A DNA stretch of 64,000 bases from Polynucleobacter finlandensis. Its GTDB lineage: Bacteria > Pseudomonadota > Gammaproteobacteria > Burkholderiales > Burkholderiaceae. Within the stretch, counting starts at the first letter, position 1; every line of letters starts with the position of its first letter. The stretch spans positions 1 to 64,000 of the forward strand of contig NZ_JACVPS010000010.1 in NCBI RefSeq assembly GCF_018881755.1, in the 5' to 3' direction. Below the pieces are notes generated by a model. The model was given only the letters and a program-made list of their open reading frames with translations. It ran no database searches and was not told the DNA's origin. This document shows, one piece after another, positions 46,024-55,736 of this stretch. A program made the position numbers and the translations under genes.

Positions 46024-47694
46024 ATGAGTAGCCCAAACCGCCGCCTTCTTGTTACCTCCGCCTTGCCGTATGCCAATGGTCAAATCCATATTGGGCATTT
46101 GGTGGAATACGTACAAACCGATATTTGGGTGCGCTACCAAAGAATGCGTGGTCATGAGGTGCACTACGTTGGCGCCGATGACACCCATGGCACACCAATC
46201 ATGCTGCGCGCTGAAAAAGAAGGCATTACTCCCAAAGAGCTCATCGCCAACGTTTGGAAAGAACATAAGCGCGACTTTGATGACTTTTTAATTTCTTTTG
46301 ACAACTACTACACCACCGATAGTCCAGAGAACGAAAAGTTAGCCCAAAGCATTTATCTGAAGCTACGCGATGCTGGTCTCATTGAGATGCGCTCGATTGA
46401 GCAAGCCTACGATCCCGTTAAAGAAATGTTCTTACCAGATCGCTTCATTAAAGGGGAGTGCCCTAAGTGCGGCGCTAAAGACCAATATGGTGACTCTTGT
46501 GAAAAGTGTGGCGCAACTTACTCCCCTACTGATCTAAAAAATCCTTTCTCGGTAGTGAGTGGTGCAACACCAATCAAAAAAGTATCTGATCACTATTTTT
46601 TCAAACTTTCTGATCCGCGTTGCGAGACATTCTTACGCGAATGGACCCAAGTCAAAACACCTTTGCAGCCTGAAGCTCGCAACAAGATGAAAGAGTGGGT
46701 TGGCCAACCAGGTGAAAGCAAGCTAAGCGACTGGGACATCTCCCGCGACGCCCCTTATTTTGGCTTTGAGATTCCGGATGCGCCCGGCAAGTACTTCTAT
46801 GTATGGCTTGACGCCCCAATTGGCTACTACGCCAGCTTCCTCAATTACTGTCAGGCCAAGGGCCTAGACTTTGATGAGTGGGTGAAACCAGATACCACTA
46901 CCGAGCAATACCATTTCATCGGCAAAGATATTTTGTATTTCCACACCCTCTTCTGGCCTGCAACTTTACAGTTTGCTGGCTATCGCACACCTACCAATGT
47001 ATTTGCTCACGGCTTCTTAACTGTTGATGGTGAAAAAATGAGTAAGTCACGTGGCACGCTCATCTCTGCCCATAGTGTGATTGAGTGTGGCTTTAATCCT
47101 GAATGGTTCCGTTATTACTTTGCCACTAAGCTTAATGACAGCATGGAAGATTTAGATTTAAATCTTCAAGATTTTGTTGCAAGAGTGAATAGCGACTTAC
47201 TTGGTAAGTACATCAACATTGCTAGTCGTAGCGCTGGATTTTTAGTGAAGCGTTTTGGTGGCGTGGTTTCTGATGAAGCAATGAATCATCCTTTGCTAAC
47301 TGAGATTAGAAGCGCAAGTGAAAAAATCGCAGCCCTGTATGAAGGTCGCGAATATGCCAAGGCATTGCGCACCATCATGGAACTCGCTGATAAGGTCAAT
47401 GCTTTTGTTGATGGCAATAAACCCTGGGAAATTGCCAAAGATCTGGCACGCGAAGCGGATCTACAAAGTGTCTGCAGCGTTACATTAGAGGCCTTCAGAA
47501 TGCTGAGTCTGTATTTGAAGCCGGTCTTGCCGCAAGTTGTAGCTGGCGTTGAGGCGTTCTTATCCTTGCCAACGATGGACTGGAATGCCGTGAATACGCC
47601 TCTTTCCAGCAAAAATCCCATCAATGCCTACAAACACCTCATGACCCGCGTAGAGGCCCCTCAAATTGAGGCTTTACTAGCTGCAAACCTCTAA
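46024..47694 (+). CDS. metG: Methionyl-tRNA synthetase, short form
   Basis: This 556-residue class I synthetase has the HIGH motif (H22-I-G-H25), a zinc knuckle of the CxxC-N9-CxxC type (C146, C149, C159, C162), KMSKS as GEKMSKSRG near residue 338, and the helical anticodon-binding domain. It ends after that domain; the C-terminal OB-fold (Trbp111-like) dimerisation and tRNA-binding domain of E. coli MetG is missing. It diverges from fdhD. Confidence 0.95.
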   Translation: MSSPNRRLLVTSALPYANGQIHIGHLVEYVQTDIWVRYQRMRGHEVHYVGADDTHGTPIMLRAEKEGITPKELIANVWKEHKRDFDDFLISFDNYYTTDSPENEKLAQSIYLKLRDAGLIEMRSIEQAYDPVKEMFLPDRFIKGECPKCGAKDQYGDSCEKCGATYSPTDLKNPFSVVSGATPIKKVSDHYFFKLSDPRCETFLREWTQVKTPLQPEARNKMKEWVGQPGESKLSDWDISRDAPYFGFEIPDAPGKYFYVWLDAPIGYYASFLNYCQAKGLDFDEWVKPDTTTEQYHFIGKDILYFHTLFWPATLQFAGYRTPTNVFAHGFLTVDGEKMSKSRGTLISAHSVIECGFNPEWFRYYFATKLNDSMEDLDLNLQDFVARVNSDLLGKYINIASRSAGFLVKRFGGVVSDEAMNHPLLTEIRSASEKIAALYEGREYAKALRTIMELADKVNAFVDGNKPWEIAKDLAREADLQSVCSVTLEAFRMLSLYLKPVLPQVVAGVEAFLSLPTMDWNAVNTPLSSKNPINAYKHLMTRVEAPQIEALLAANL

Positions 47695-47831
47695 AAACCA
47701 TCTATTTCAGTCGGGCAGAGGAAAAGTCGACTGAGTTGGATGAAAAATCGTTAATAATGATAGTTCTAGCCCCGTTGTAGTCTTGGGGTAACTTTTATAA
47801 GTTATTGAATTAATTCAGAATTTTAGGAAAT

Positions 47832-48015
47832 ATGATGGCACGTTATCAATCCGAATTCACACAGTTCTTAAATGAACTCAAATCCGAGAAACCACACCTC
47901 GAGGCAGATCAGCAAGCTGGTCGCTCACTCCTCTGGGATAAAGAGCCACTAAGCACTGAAGATTTACGTCGCGCAAAAGCAGCGAAGTTGAAGCAACGCG
48001 CTTACGTTTATTCGA

Positions 48016-48023
<8 letters not shown>
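47832..48023 (+). CDS. DUF3460 family small protein
   Basis: This 63-residue protein starts MMARYQSEFTQFLNELK and ends with a basic helix (RRAKAAKLKQRAYVYSND). It fits DUF3460, a small family of betaproteobacteria that is typically found next to scpA. AGGA precedes the ATG. The stop overlaps the start of scpA by eight bases, so translation is coupled. Function unknown. Confidence 0.85.
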
Positions 48024-49727
<1,704 letters not shown>

Positions 49728-49813
49728 GTAGCCCGAAGACAGTTTTTTCAAAACTAAGCATCGCATTAATGACTTGAATATACTGAGACCTAACCAATCT
49801 CAAAGGATTAGTC

Positions 49814-51112
49814 ATGAACCGTTTTGGGCGCCGTCTACTGCTGGTCATTGCCTGTAGCTCTCTTTTCCCTTTGGCTGCTGAGGCTGCCCCTGCGGTCCCA
49901 CCCTTTTATGTTGCAGCCTCCAAAATAAAACCTGAGGGCAAACTCGGGCAGGTGGTCAAGAAAGAAAAAGTAGCAACAGAGATATCGGGCGCTCAGGCTT
50001 GGCGCATTGCCTACATTTCTTCAGATGTAAACGATCTCAAAACAATTTCAACCGGCCTATTGATTGCGCCAGTGGGTCCAGCTCCGAAAGAGGGTCGCCC
50101 AATTGTTTCCTGGTCTCACGGTACGACAGGTAGTGCGCAAAATTGCGGCCCTTCGCAACAAATTAATCCAGCCGTACCTTTAAATGAGTACTACCTCATG
50201 AATGGCAATTCTTGGGAGGATTACGGCGTCCTCTCCGTAACTGAATTTATCAAACAAGGTTATGTTGTCGTAGCCACTGATTATCAAGGGCTTGGTGGTG
50301 GTGGCAAGCACCAATATGCCGTTGGGCAAACACAAGGTCGAGATGCGATCAATGCCATTCGTGCAGCGGGCGCCATCAAGGAAACGGGCGCTGGTAAGAA
50401 GGCTCTACTTTATGGCTGGTCCGAGGGTGGCTACTCTGTTCTGTCTGCTGGCGGCTCTCCTGACTATCTAGCCAAAAAAGGGACTGCCTTTGATGGTATC
50501 GAACTCGTTGGCGTTGTAGCTCTGTCTCCAGTGAACGTATCAGGGGTCGCGCAATTTGCCTTGAGTAGCAGTCAGACTCCAGAGCAAGCGATGGAGAAAA
50601 TCACTGCCCCTTTGTCACAAAATATTTTTATGTGGGGCCATTTAGCAGGAATGATGTATGGCTTACAGGCAGCATACCCAGAAAAACTGCAACTGACTGA
50701 TTGGTTCACTCCTGAGGGTGCCAAAGCGTTTGATGTACTCTCAAACAATAAATGTTTTCATGTCTTAAGTGACTCATTGACATACAGCTATGGTGAAAAT
50801 TACAAGTCCTTAGTCAAACCAACACCAAGCAATACCAAAGCATGGATCGATGCCTTGATTGTTGGTGGAGTACCAAATAAGGCGCCCACAGTACCGGTGC
50901 TCGTGTTTCGCGGAACAAAAGATGCTGTTCCCAAACCAATGGTCGATATCTACGAAGCTCAGATGTGCAAATTAGGTGCCAATGTGAAGCATATTGAACT
51001 TGACGGGGCAACCCACTTCACTAGCCCCGTAGAAGCGCAGCAAACGTTCTTGCCTTGGGTTAAAGATCGCTTTGCCAATAAACCGCTTGCAAATGGGTGC
51101 CCAAAAAGCTAA
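49814..51112 (+). CDS. Secreted lipase/esterase, alpha/beta hydrolase
   Basis: This 432-residue protein has a signal peptide (cleavage after AAEAAPA near residue 27). The nucleophile elbow GWSEGGYS near residue 198 (GxSxG) and VPVLVFRGTKDAVP near 361 and the late His in DGATHFTSP near 400 form the likely triad. The SWSHGTTGSAQNCGPS stretch matches the secretory lipase (LIP) family. It should act in the periplasm or outside the cell on esters or lipids; substrate unknown. AAAGGA lies before the ATG, and an intrinsic terminator follows. Confidence 0.82.
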   Translation: MNRFGRRLLLVIACSSLFPLAAEAAPAVPPFYVAASKIKPEGKLGQVVKKEKVATEISGAQAWRIAYISSDVNDLKTISTGLLIAPVGPAPKEGRPIVSWSHGTTGSAQNCGPSQQINPAVPLNEYYLMNGNSWEDYGVLSVTEFIKQGYVVVATDYQGLGGGGKHQYAVGQTQGRDAINAIRAAGAIKETGAGKKALLYGWSEGGYSVLSAGGSPDYLAKKGTAFDGIELVGVVALSPVNVSGVAQFALSSSQTPEQAMEKITAPLSQNIFMWGHLAGMMYGLQAAYPEKLQLTDWFTPEGAKAFDVLSNNKCFHVLSDSLTYSYGENYKSLVKPTPSNTKAWIDALIVGGVPNKAPTVPVLVFRGTKDAVPKPMVDIYEAQMCKLGANVKHIELDGATHFTSPVEAQQTFLPWVKDRFANKPLANGCPKS

Positions 51113-51149
51113 CGACTCTTCATTTGATGACCTGCCATATCTGATGTAA

Positions 51150-51173
51150 AAAAACCACCTTCGGGTGGTTTTT
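51150..51173. terminator. Intrinsic terminator after the lipase gene
   Basis: AAAAACCACC, loop TTCG, GGTGGTTTTT: a 10-bp stem with a T-run, 38 bases past the lipase stop. The A-run on the left lets it work for minus-strand transcripts too. The rest of 51174-51333 shows no recognised feature. Confidence 0.88.
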
Positions 51174-51333
51174 CTTTGCTTACTCTATGGCCGCTTTGGC
51201 TTGGAAATCACCCAATTTCCAAATTAAATCAGATGGCTCAAATCGGCAACAAGGGGCTATTCGCAAGATTCCAGAAGGACTGCAAATGAAGTAAAAATGC
51301 TGATGACTGAAAACTAGTGCATAAGCCTAGGAA

Positions 51334-52044
51334 TTAAAAGCGGTAGCCAATACCAACAACTAAATCAAAGCCTACGGCATTAGATGGAGAGTTAATTAAA
51401 TATCCCCCATTAGTTAGAACAGAGACCTGCTTCTCTCTATTCACTGCATAGTTAGCCTCCCCAAGGAGGTAAATGGCGTCTGTAACCATTTGCTTATAGC
51501 CAAGCCCATAAAGAGTGCCATTCACTTTGACGGATTGCTGGGGATAATTGAGATCGGGGGAGTTCGCTGAGGCACTAGCATGTGTAGTAGCCGCAGCATA
51601 TCCAAGTTTGACATATACCAAACGGTTAGTATCAATCGCATACCCTGGAATAAGAGAGATGCTGTAAGCATTGTTAACGTTGTAAACACCGTAGGCCGAA
51701 CTACCAGAAGCGGTCGCAGTTGTAGTCGCAGAACTTGAGGCCCCAGGGCTTATAGCAACGCCGATGCCAAGTAGATAGGTATCGTTAAATGCAAAGTTAT
51801 AACCAGCACCAAAACTGCCGGTTGGTCCATTTGCGTGGGTAGCGGTTGAGTATGTGGGGATAATATGAGCACCACCAGGTGTTGTTGTGGTTGTAGCAGC
51901 AGTGGCTTTGGGGATATAACTTTCATAGCCTATTGCTACTTGGCCATAAGCGCCTTCCCAAGCATTGGATTTGGTTTGCGCGCCGCTGATGCTGACCATT
52001 GCAAAATACGACAAAAAACCTATTAAAGGTATCTTGTAATTCAT
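51334..52044 (-). CDS. Outer membrane beta-barrel protein
   Basis: This 236-residue protein has a signal peptide (cleavage after SISGAQ near residue 22), alternating hydrophobic strands and a C-terminal phenylalanine (GIGYRF), typical of an outer membrane barrel of about eight strands. A run of T, S and A (near 45-60 and 100-112) marks long polar loops. The start at 52044 is chosen because AGGAGA lies eight bases upstream; a longer reading to 52077 has none. It follows the hybrid kinase gene by 59 bases. No specific function can be named. Confidence 0.8.
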   Translation of the reverse strand: MNYKIPLIGFLSYFAMVSISGAQTKSNAWEGAYGQVAIGYESYIPKATAATTTTTPGGAHIIPTYSTATHANGPTGSFGAGYNFAFNDTYLLGIGVAISPGASSSATTTATASGSSAYGVYNVNNAYSISLIPGYAIDTNRLVYVKLGYAAATTHASASANSPDLNYPQQSVKVNGTLYGLGYKQMVTDAIYLLGEANYAVNREKQVSVLTNGGYLINSPSNAVGFDLVVGIGYRF

Positions 52045-52103
52045 TATTTGTCTCCTACTATTTTTATTATTAATCAATACTTAATTACGGTGCATCAAGA
52101 AAA

Positions 52104-53900
52104 TTACTTTTTAATATGTTTAAGAATTTCACTGGGTTCAATTGGTTTATACAATGCCTTGATACTCAAATCATCAAATATTTTGAGGTGTTCAGGTGAT
52201 GTGTCTGCCGTAACGATGATTGCTGGAATATCGGCATTAAATTGTTCGCGAATTTTCTGAATATAAGAAGCTCCATTCTCAAATCCCAATCTGTAGTCAC
52301 TCAAGATAAAATCCAAGTGAGATATTTTTTCTAGCTCAGAATAAAATTCACCAGCATTCAATGGAATGGGATGCACGACAAATCCAGCTGCCGTAAAAAA
52401 CTGATAATAGGCATTTAGTAAAACATCGTCATCTTCAATTATTGCTAAATGACCTAAATGTAAACACTGAGAATCTTCCAATGTAAAGGCAGAACAATCG
52501 TCACCCAGCACTTGATTGGCTGCAGCAGTTTTATCTAAAAGGGCTTCGGGTTCTATAGTGGCAAAATAGGTTTTTAGTGTGAAGACGGACCCCCTTCCCA
52601 GATCTGATTCAACGGAAAGCGTAGCGCCAATGAGTTTGATGATGCGATTTACGATGGAAAGACCAAGCCCTAGGCCATCATGTAGAGCGCGGGTATGTTG
52701 GCCACGGTAAAACTCTTTGTATATTGAATTTAGATCTTCCTTGCTCATGCCTAAGCCTGTATCACGGATCTGGACTACAAGCCCCTGGGTGTCTTGGGTG
52801 AATAAAACATCAATACCTCCAGACTCTGTGTACTGGATAGCATTGGAAATAATGTTCATCAAAATCTGAGTGAGCAATGCCAAATCGCCATACGCGTTCA
52901 TATTTTGGTATTTAAAATTCAAATTCAAATTTTTCGCTTTGGCAATCGGTACAAGTAATCCCTGAAGATTGGATGCCAAGACACTGACATCAAATAAGGT
53001 ATTTTTAACCAAAATACTCTGGGAATCCAATTTGCTAATATCTAAAAGAGCATTAAACATTCTATTTAATTGATCGGCACTAAACTTCAACTTACCAATA
53101 ATTAATTTTTCATCTTCATCCATCTTCTGATCATTTAGCAAAGCTAAGAAAATATTGATTGCTTGCATTGGTTGGCGTAGATCATGGCTAGCTGTCGCAA
53201 TGAAGTCTGACTTAGCAGCATTGGCAGCAATGGATGCATCTTTTTCAATGGTCAACTCATCTAAAAGCGCATCATTTTTAAATTTGAGGATTAAGTTTTT
53301 TTCCCAAGATAGTGAAAAAAGTGAACCTAATTTTAGGGAATAGTAAAAGAACAGGGCGGCACCAGTAACAATCGGCCAGTGCACAACAGCGTTGGGAATG
53401 AAAATATAGTAAACGAATAGACATATTTGTAACGGGGCTATGAAGGAAACTAAAGTACTCCAATTCAGACAGTTCCCATACATATTGATGAAAATAAAAA
53501 TCAAAGTAATGGTGTAATAAAGTAAGTAATATTCTAGGGAGTACGTAGGGAGCAAGATTAGCCAGCCAAATCCCCAACATGCTGACGAAAGCCCAATAGC
53601 CCAATTCATTTTCAGAATATTTTTATCAATATTCTTTTGAGGGTTCGTAGATAAAACCAAATATGCCCTGATTAAAAGGCATATATTGGTAACAATAAAC
53701 CACAAGTAAAATCGATCATATCCAGCTGATTCAGCAAAGAGTACGAGGCATAAAATGGGTCCTAAAAAGGCTGGAAAAAGACTTTCTTTAGCCACCTTCA
53801 ACATGTGCACTAATTTCTCATATTGCAGCTGCTTGATTTGATCTGGCGAAAGATCAATACTTCGCTTGTTTAAGAATTTAGATATGTTTAGTTCAATCAT
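52104..53900 (-). CDS. Hybrid sensor histidine kinase with C-terminal receiver
   Basis: This 598-residue protein has about six N-terminal membrane helices (residues 30-190), a short coiled region, a HisKA domain with the phosphoacceptor in ATASHDLRQPMQ near 239, HATPase boxes (N in ILMNIISNAIQYTESGG, RDTGLGMSKEDL, GLGLSIVNRII near 400), and a receiver domain with the phosphoacceptor Asp in FILSDYRLGFENG near 535. The SHDLRQP form is typical of a group of betaproteobacterial hybrid kinases. There is no obvious periplasmic sensor domain, so the signal is probably read in the membrane. It overlaps its response regulator gene by four bases. Confidence 0.9.
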   Translation of the reverse strand: MIELNISKFLNKRSIDLSPDQIKQLQYEKLVHMLKVAKESLFPAFLGPILCLVLFAESAGYDRFYLWFIVTNICLLIRAYLVLSTNPQKNIDKNILKMNWAIGLSSACWGFGWLILLPTYSLEYYLLYYTITLIFIFINMYGNCLNWSTLVSFIAPLQICLFVYYIFIPNAVVHWPIVTGAALFFYYSLKLGSLFSLSWEKNLILKFKNDALLDELTIEKDASIAANAAKSDFIATASHDLRQPMQAINIFLALLNDQKMDEDEKLIIGKLKFSADQLNRMFNALLDISKLDSQSILVKNTLFDVSVLASNLQGLLVPIAKAKNLNLNFKYQNMNAYGDLALLTQILMNIISNAIQYTESGGIDVLFTQDTQGLVVQIRDTGLGMSKEDLNSIYKEFYRGQHTRALHDGLGLGLSIVNRIIKLIGATLSVESDLGRGSVFTLKTYFATIEPEALLDKTAAANQVLGDDCSAFTLEDSQCLHLGHLAIIEDDDVLLNAYYQFFTAAGFVVHPIPLNAGEFYSELEKISHLDFILSDYRLGFENGASYIQKIREQFNADIPAIIVTADTSPEHLKIFDDLSIKALYKPIEPSEILKHIKK

Positions 53901-54484
53901 ATTAAGTTCAATTGCTTAGCTTTATTGATAGCCTGAACTCGATTGGACACCTTTAGCTCTTTGAAAATTGCATTAATGTGGACTTTGACTGTTTGTTCTT
54001 TTATTTCAAAGTTATATGCAATGACTTTATTTGATTGGCCTTGAGCAATACATTTAAGTATTTCATATTGTCTTCCTGTCAAACCGGTAGCAACAGCCTC
54101 AGGCAGAAAAGTAGACATCATTGCGTAAATCTGGCTATAGATCTGTTCAACATCATTATTTTTAGAAATAAAAATCTGACAGCCAGCTTCTAAACATTTT
54201 TCCTTCCAGGCATCTTCTTCAAGCCCTGATATCGCTGCAATATTGGTTACATTACTCAATTTTTTAAATTCAAGTATTCCAAATAAGGGATCAAGGGAGT
54301 CTGGGATGCTAAGGTCTAATAAAATTGTCCAAGGGACATTCTTAGACTTAGCTAGGCTAATGCCATCAGAAATATTAGATGCGCTAAATACCTCGATAGC
54401 ATGTACGTTGAATCTTCTTGTTAGGTAAAGATGCAATGCATCTCGATAAACGGGGTGGTCATCAACGATTAATAATGCAGACAT
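53897..54484 (-). CDS. LuxR/NarL-family response regulator
   Basis: This 195-residue regulator has a receiver domain (acidic pair D8-D9, phosphoacceptor Asp in ILLDLSIPDS near residue 57, Lys in FISKNND near 108) and a C-terminal LuxR helix-turn-helix (LTGRQYEILKCIAQGQSNKVIAYNF and VKVHINAIFKELKVSNR). It overlaps the hybrid kinase by four bases, so they form a pair. Inverted repeats at 54626-54651 upstream are candidate binding sites. Confidence 0.92.
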   Translation of the reverse strand: MSALLIVDDHPVYRDALHLYLTRRFNVHAIEVFSASNISDGISLAKSKNVPWTILLDLSIPDSLDPLFGILEFKKLSNVTNIAAISGLEEDAWKEKCLEAGCQIFISKNNDVEQIYSQIYAMMSTFLPEAVATGLTGRQYEILKCIAQGQSNKVIAYNFEIKEQTVKVHINAIFKELKVSNRVQAINKAKQLNLI

Positions 54485-54625
54485 CAGAAAGATTTATCTC
54501 TTAAGTTTATGGGACGATTAAGCATAATTAGTTTGATCTCTGAATGCTATCTATATTTGATAGGCATAAACACTAGTTTTTTAGAGGCTTTCCAAGCTTA
54601 CTCGGCCCTGAATATTTGGCCTATA

Positions 54626-54651
54626 GAACTTTAGTTCTAGCACTAAAGTTC
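54626..54651. promoter_or_regulatory. Inverted repeat between response regulator and small genes
   Basis: GAACTTTAGT (54626-54635) and ACTAAAGTTC (54642-54651) are exact inverted repeats, spacer TCTAGC. A second palindrome, AGAACTTTAGTTCT (54625-54638), is nested in it. The site lies midway in the gap between two divergent units, which suits a LuxR-type regulator. No T-run is near. Confidence 0.5.
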
Positions 54652-54672
54652 CTCATTCTCCCTACAAATAAT

Positions 54673-54686
54673 TGACTTGCGTCAAC
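54673..54686. promoter_or_regulatory. TTGAC-N4-GTCAA Crp/Fnr-type dyad
   Basis: TTGACTTGCGTCAA is a perfect 5-bp inverted repeat with the TTGA-N6-TCAA form read by FNR/FixK-type proteins. Its centre lies about 84 bases before the ATG of the 49-residue gene at 54763. It differs only in the spacer from the site before oxc. Confidence 0.55.
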
Positions 54687-54762
54687 TTTTTTATTGTCAA
54701 TTGCGCCGACATTACATGCAGGGCTCACAAAGCCAATGAAATATTAACCAAAGGGGGGTTTC

Positions 54763-54912
54763 ATGAGTAAATTCATTAGCTATCTACTAGTCGCATTTGT
54801 TGCATTTTTCATTGGTACAGTAAGTGGTGCAAGCTTGAGTGACATCGATACTTCTGTATCAAAAATTTCTGCATATATCAATGCAGCTCATTCTCAAGAT
54901 CAAGCCTACTAA
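54763..54912 (+). CDS. Small 49-residue membrane or secreted protein
   Basis: A 49-residue frame starts after an AAGGGGGG Shine-Dalgarno. Residues 5-25 are hydrophobic (SYLLVAFVAFFIGTVSG), forming a signal peptide or membrane anchor; the rest is polar and likely helical (SLSDIDTSVSKISAYINAA). The next gene begins 13 bases after the stop. I do not recognise the family. Confidence 0.6.
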   Translation: MSKFISYLLVAFVAFFIGTVSGASLSDIDTSVSKISAYINAAHSQDQAY

Positions 54913-54925
54913 TCGGACGGGTGAA

Positions 54926-55252
54926 ATGTTTATAACTAATCTTTTGGGGCGCCATCTACGCACTAGCCTTCTGACAGTGATTCTTATTATCTGTGGCGTT
55001 ATAGCCCTAGCCGGAACTAAAGTTTTAGCAAGTATTCACAATCAAACTGAAATAGTGCAGAGCAATCCTCACCACATTCCTGATGAGTTAAATCCAAAAT
55101 TGAAGCGGGTCTCAGAGTATTTCCAGGTGATTCATTATGAAGCGAGGGAGGACATCGTGGAGCTTAAAGAAACATTACATAGCGCTGCATTTAAAAGTAA
55201 AGCTGCATATGTTGAGCCAACATTAGATTACACAACAGGCACCTCTAACTAG
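54926..55252 (+). CDS. Small 108-residue single-pass membrane protein
   Basis: A frame of 108 residues from the ATG at 54926, with GGACGGGTGAA just before it. Residues 13-35 form one membrane helix (TSLLTVILIICGVIALAGTKV) after a basic start (GRHLR), so the rest should face the periplasm. That part is charged and helical (KRVSEYFQVIHYEAREDIVELKE split around 68-90). A longer in-frame reading from 54839 overlaps the upstream small gene and is less likely. Family not recognised. Confidence 0.65.
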   Translation: MFITNLLGRHLRTSLLTVILIICGVIALAGTKVLASIHNQTEIVQSNPHHIPDELNPKLKRVSEYFQVIHYEAREDIVELKETLHSAAFKSKAAYVEPTLDYTTGTSN

Positions 55253-55305
55253 ATTTAGTCTCTAATAATCAGATTAGCAGGTATGTATAAGTGGAGTGAG
55301 ACAAC

Positions 55306-55626
55306 ATGACAATTTTGCGTTATTCCAAGGTATTCGAAGTGTTGGGGCATGACACCAGATTGAAAGTATTTGACTTAATTTATAGATCTGGAACAAAGGG
55401 TGTTAGACCCAAAGAGATGATTGATCAATTCGGTATTGATTCAGGAACATTAGATTTTCATCTCAAAAAGCTTCTGGCAATTAATTTAGTTGCTATAAGG
55501 CAAAGGGGCCCAAGATGTCTTTATCATCTCAATGAAAATATTCCAGTAGAGTTGGCTCAGTTATTCGATGCCAACCAAAAGGAGGGGCAATTAGAGCTAG
55601 TCGAAGAGGCATCCTTAGCCCTATAG
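55306..55626 (+). CDS. ArsR-like winged-helix regulator
   Basis: This 106-residue protein has the ArsR-type winged helix: VFEVLGHDTRLKVFDLI near residue 9, the recognition region SGTLDFHLKKLLAINLV near 46, and the wing RQRGPRCLYHLNE. The metal-binding ELCVCDL motif is absent and the only Cys is in the wing, so it probably does not sense metals in the usual way. GTGGAGTGAG precedes the ATG. It follows the two small membrane proteins in the same direction. Confidence 0.82.
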   Translation: MTILRYSKVFEVLGHDTRLKVFDLIYRSGTKGVRPKEMIDQFGIDSGTLDFHLKKLLAINLVAIRQRGPRCLYHLNENIPVELAQLFDANQKEGQLELVEEASLAL

Positions 55627-55736
55627 CCAAGATCAGGCATTCAACCGCCTGTAGAACGTTTTGCCCTAACTGTTGCATCGACGGGCTGAAATCAAGGTCG
55701 GTAGCGGTCATCGGCTGAATGTCGAGCCGCCCTACA
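55627..55736. other. GC-rich unexplained segment
   Basis: These 110 bases are visibly richer in G and C than their neighbours. The minus strand has an open frame through it (with GRLDIQPMTATDLDF) that continues into the ArsR-like gene antisense and has no start signal. It may be the remnant of a gene or mobile element. I cannot name it. Confidence 0.3.

Noticed and set aside
47700..47831. CAGTCG/CGACTG and CCCC/GGGG short repeats before the DUF3460 gene
   Set aside because: Stems of 4-6 bp are expected by chance in a 137-base gap.
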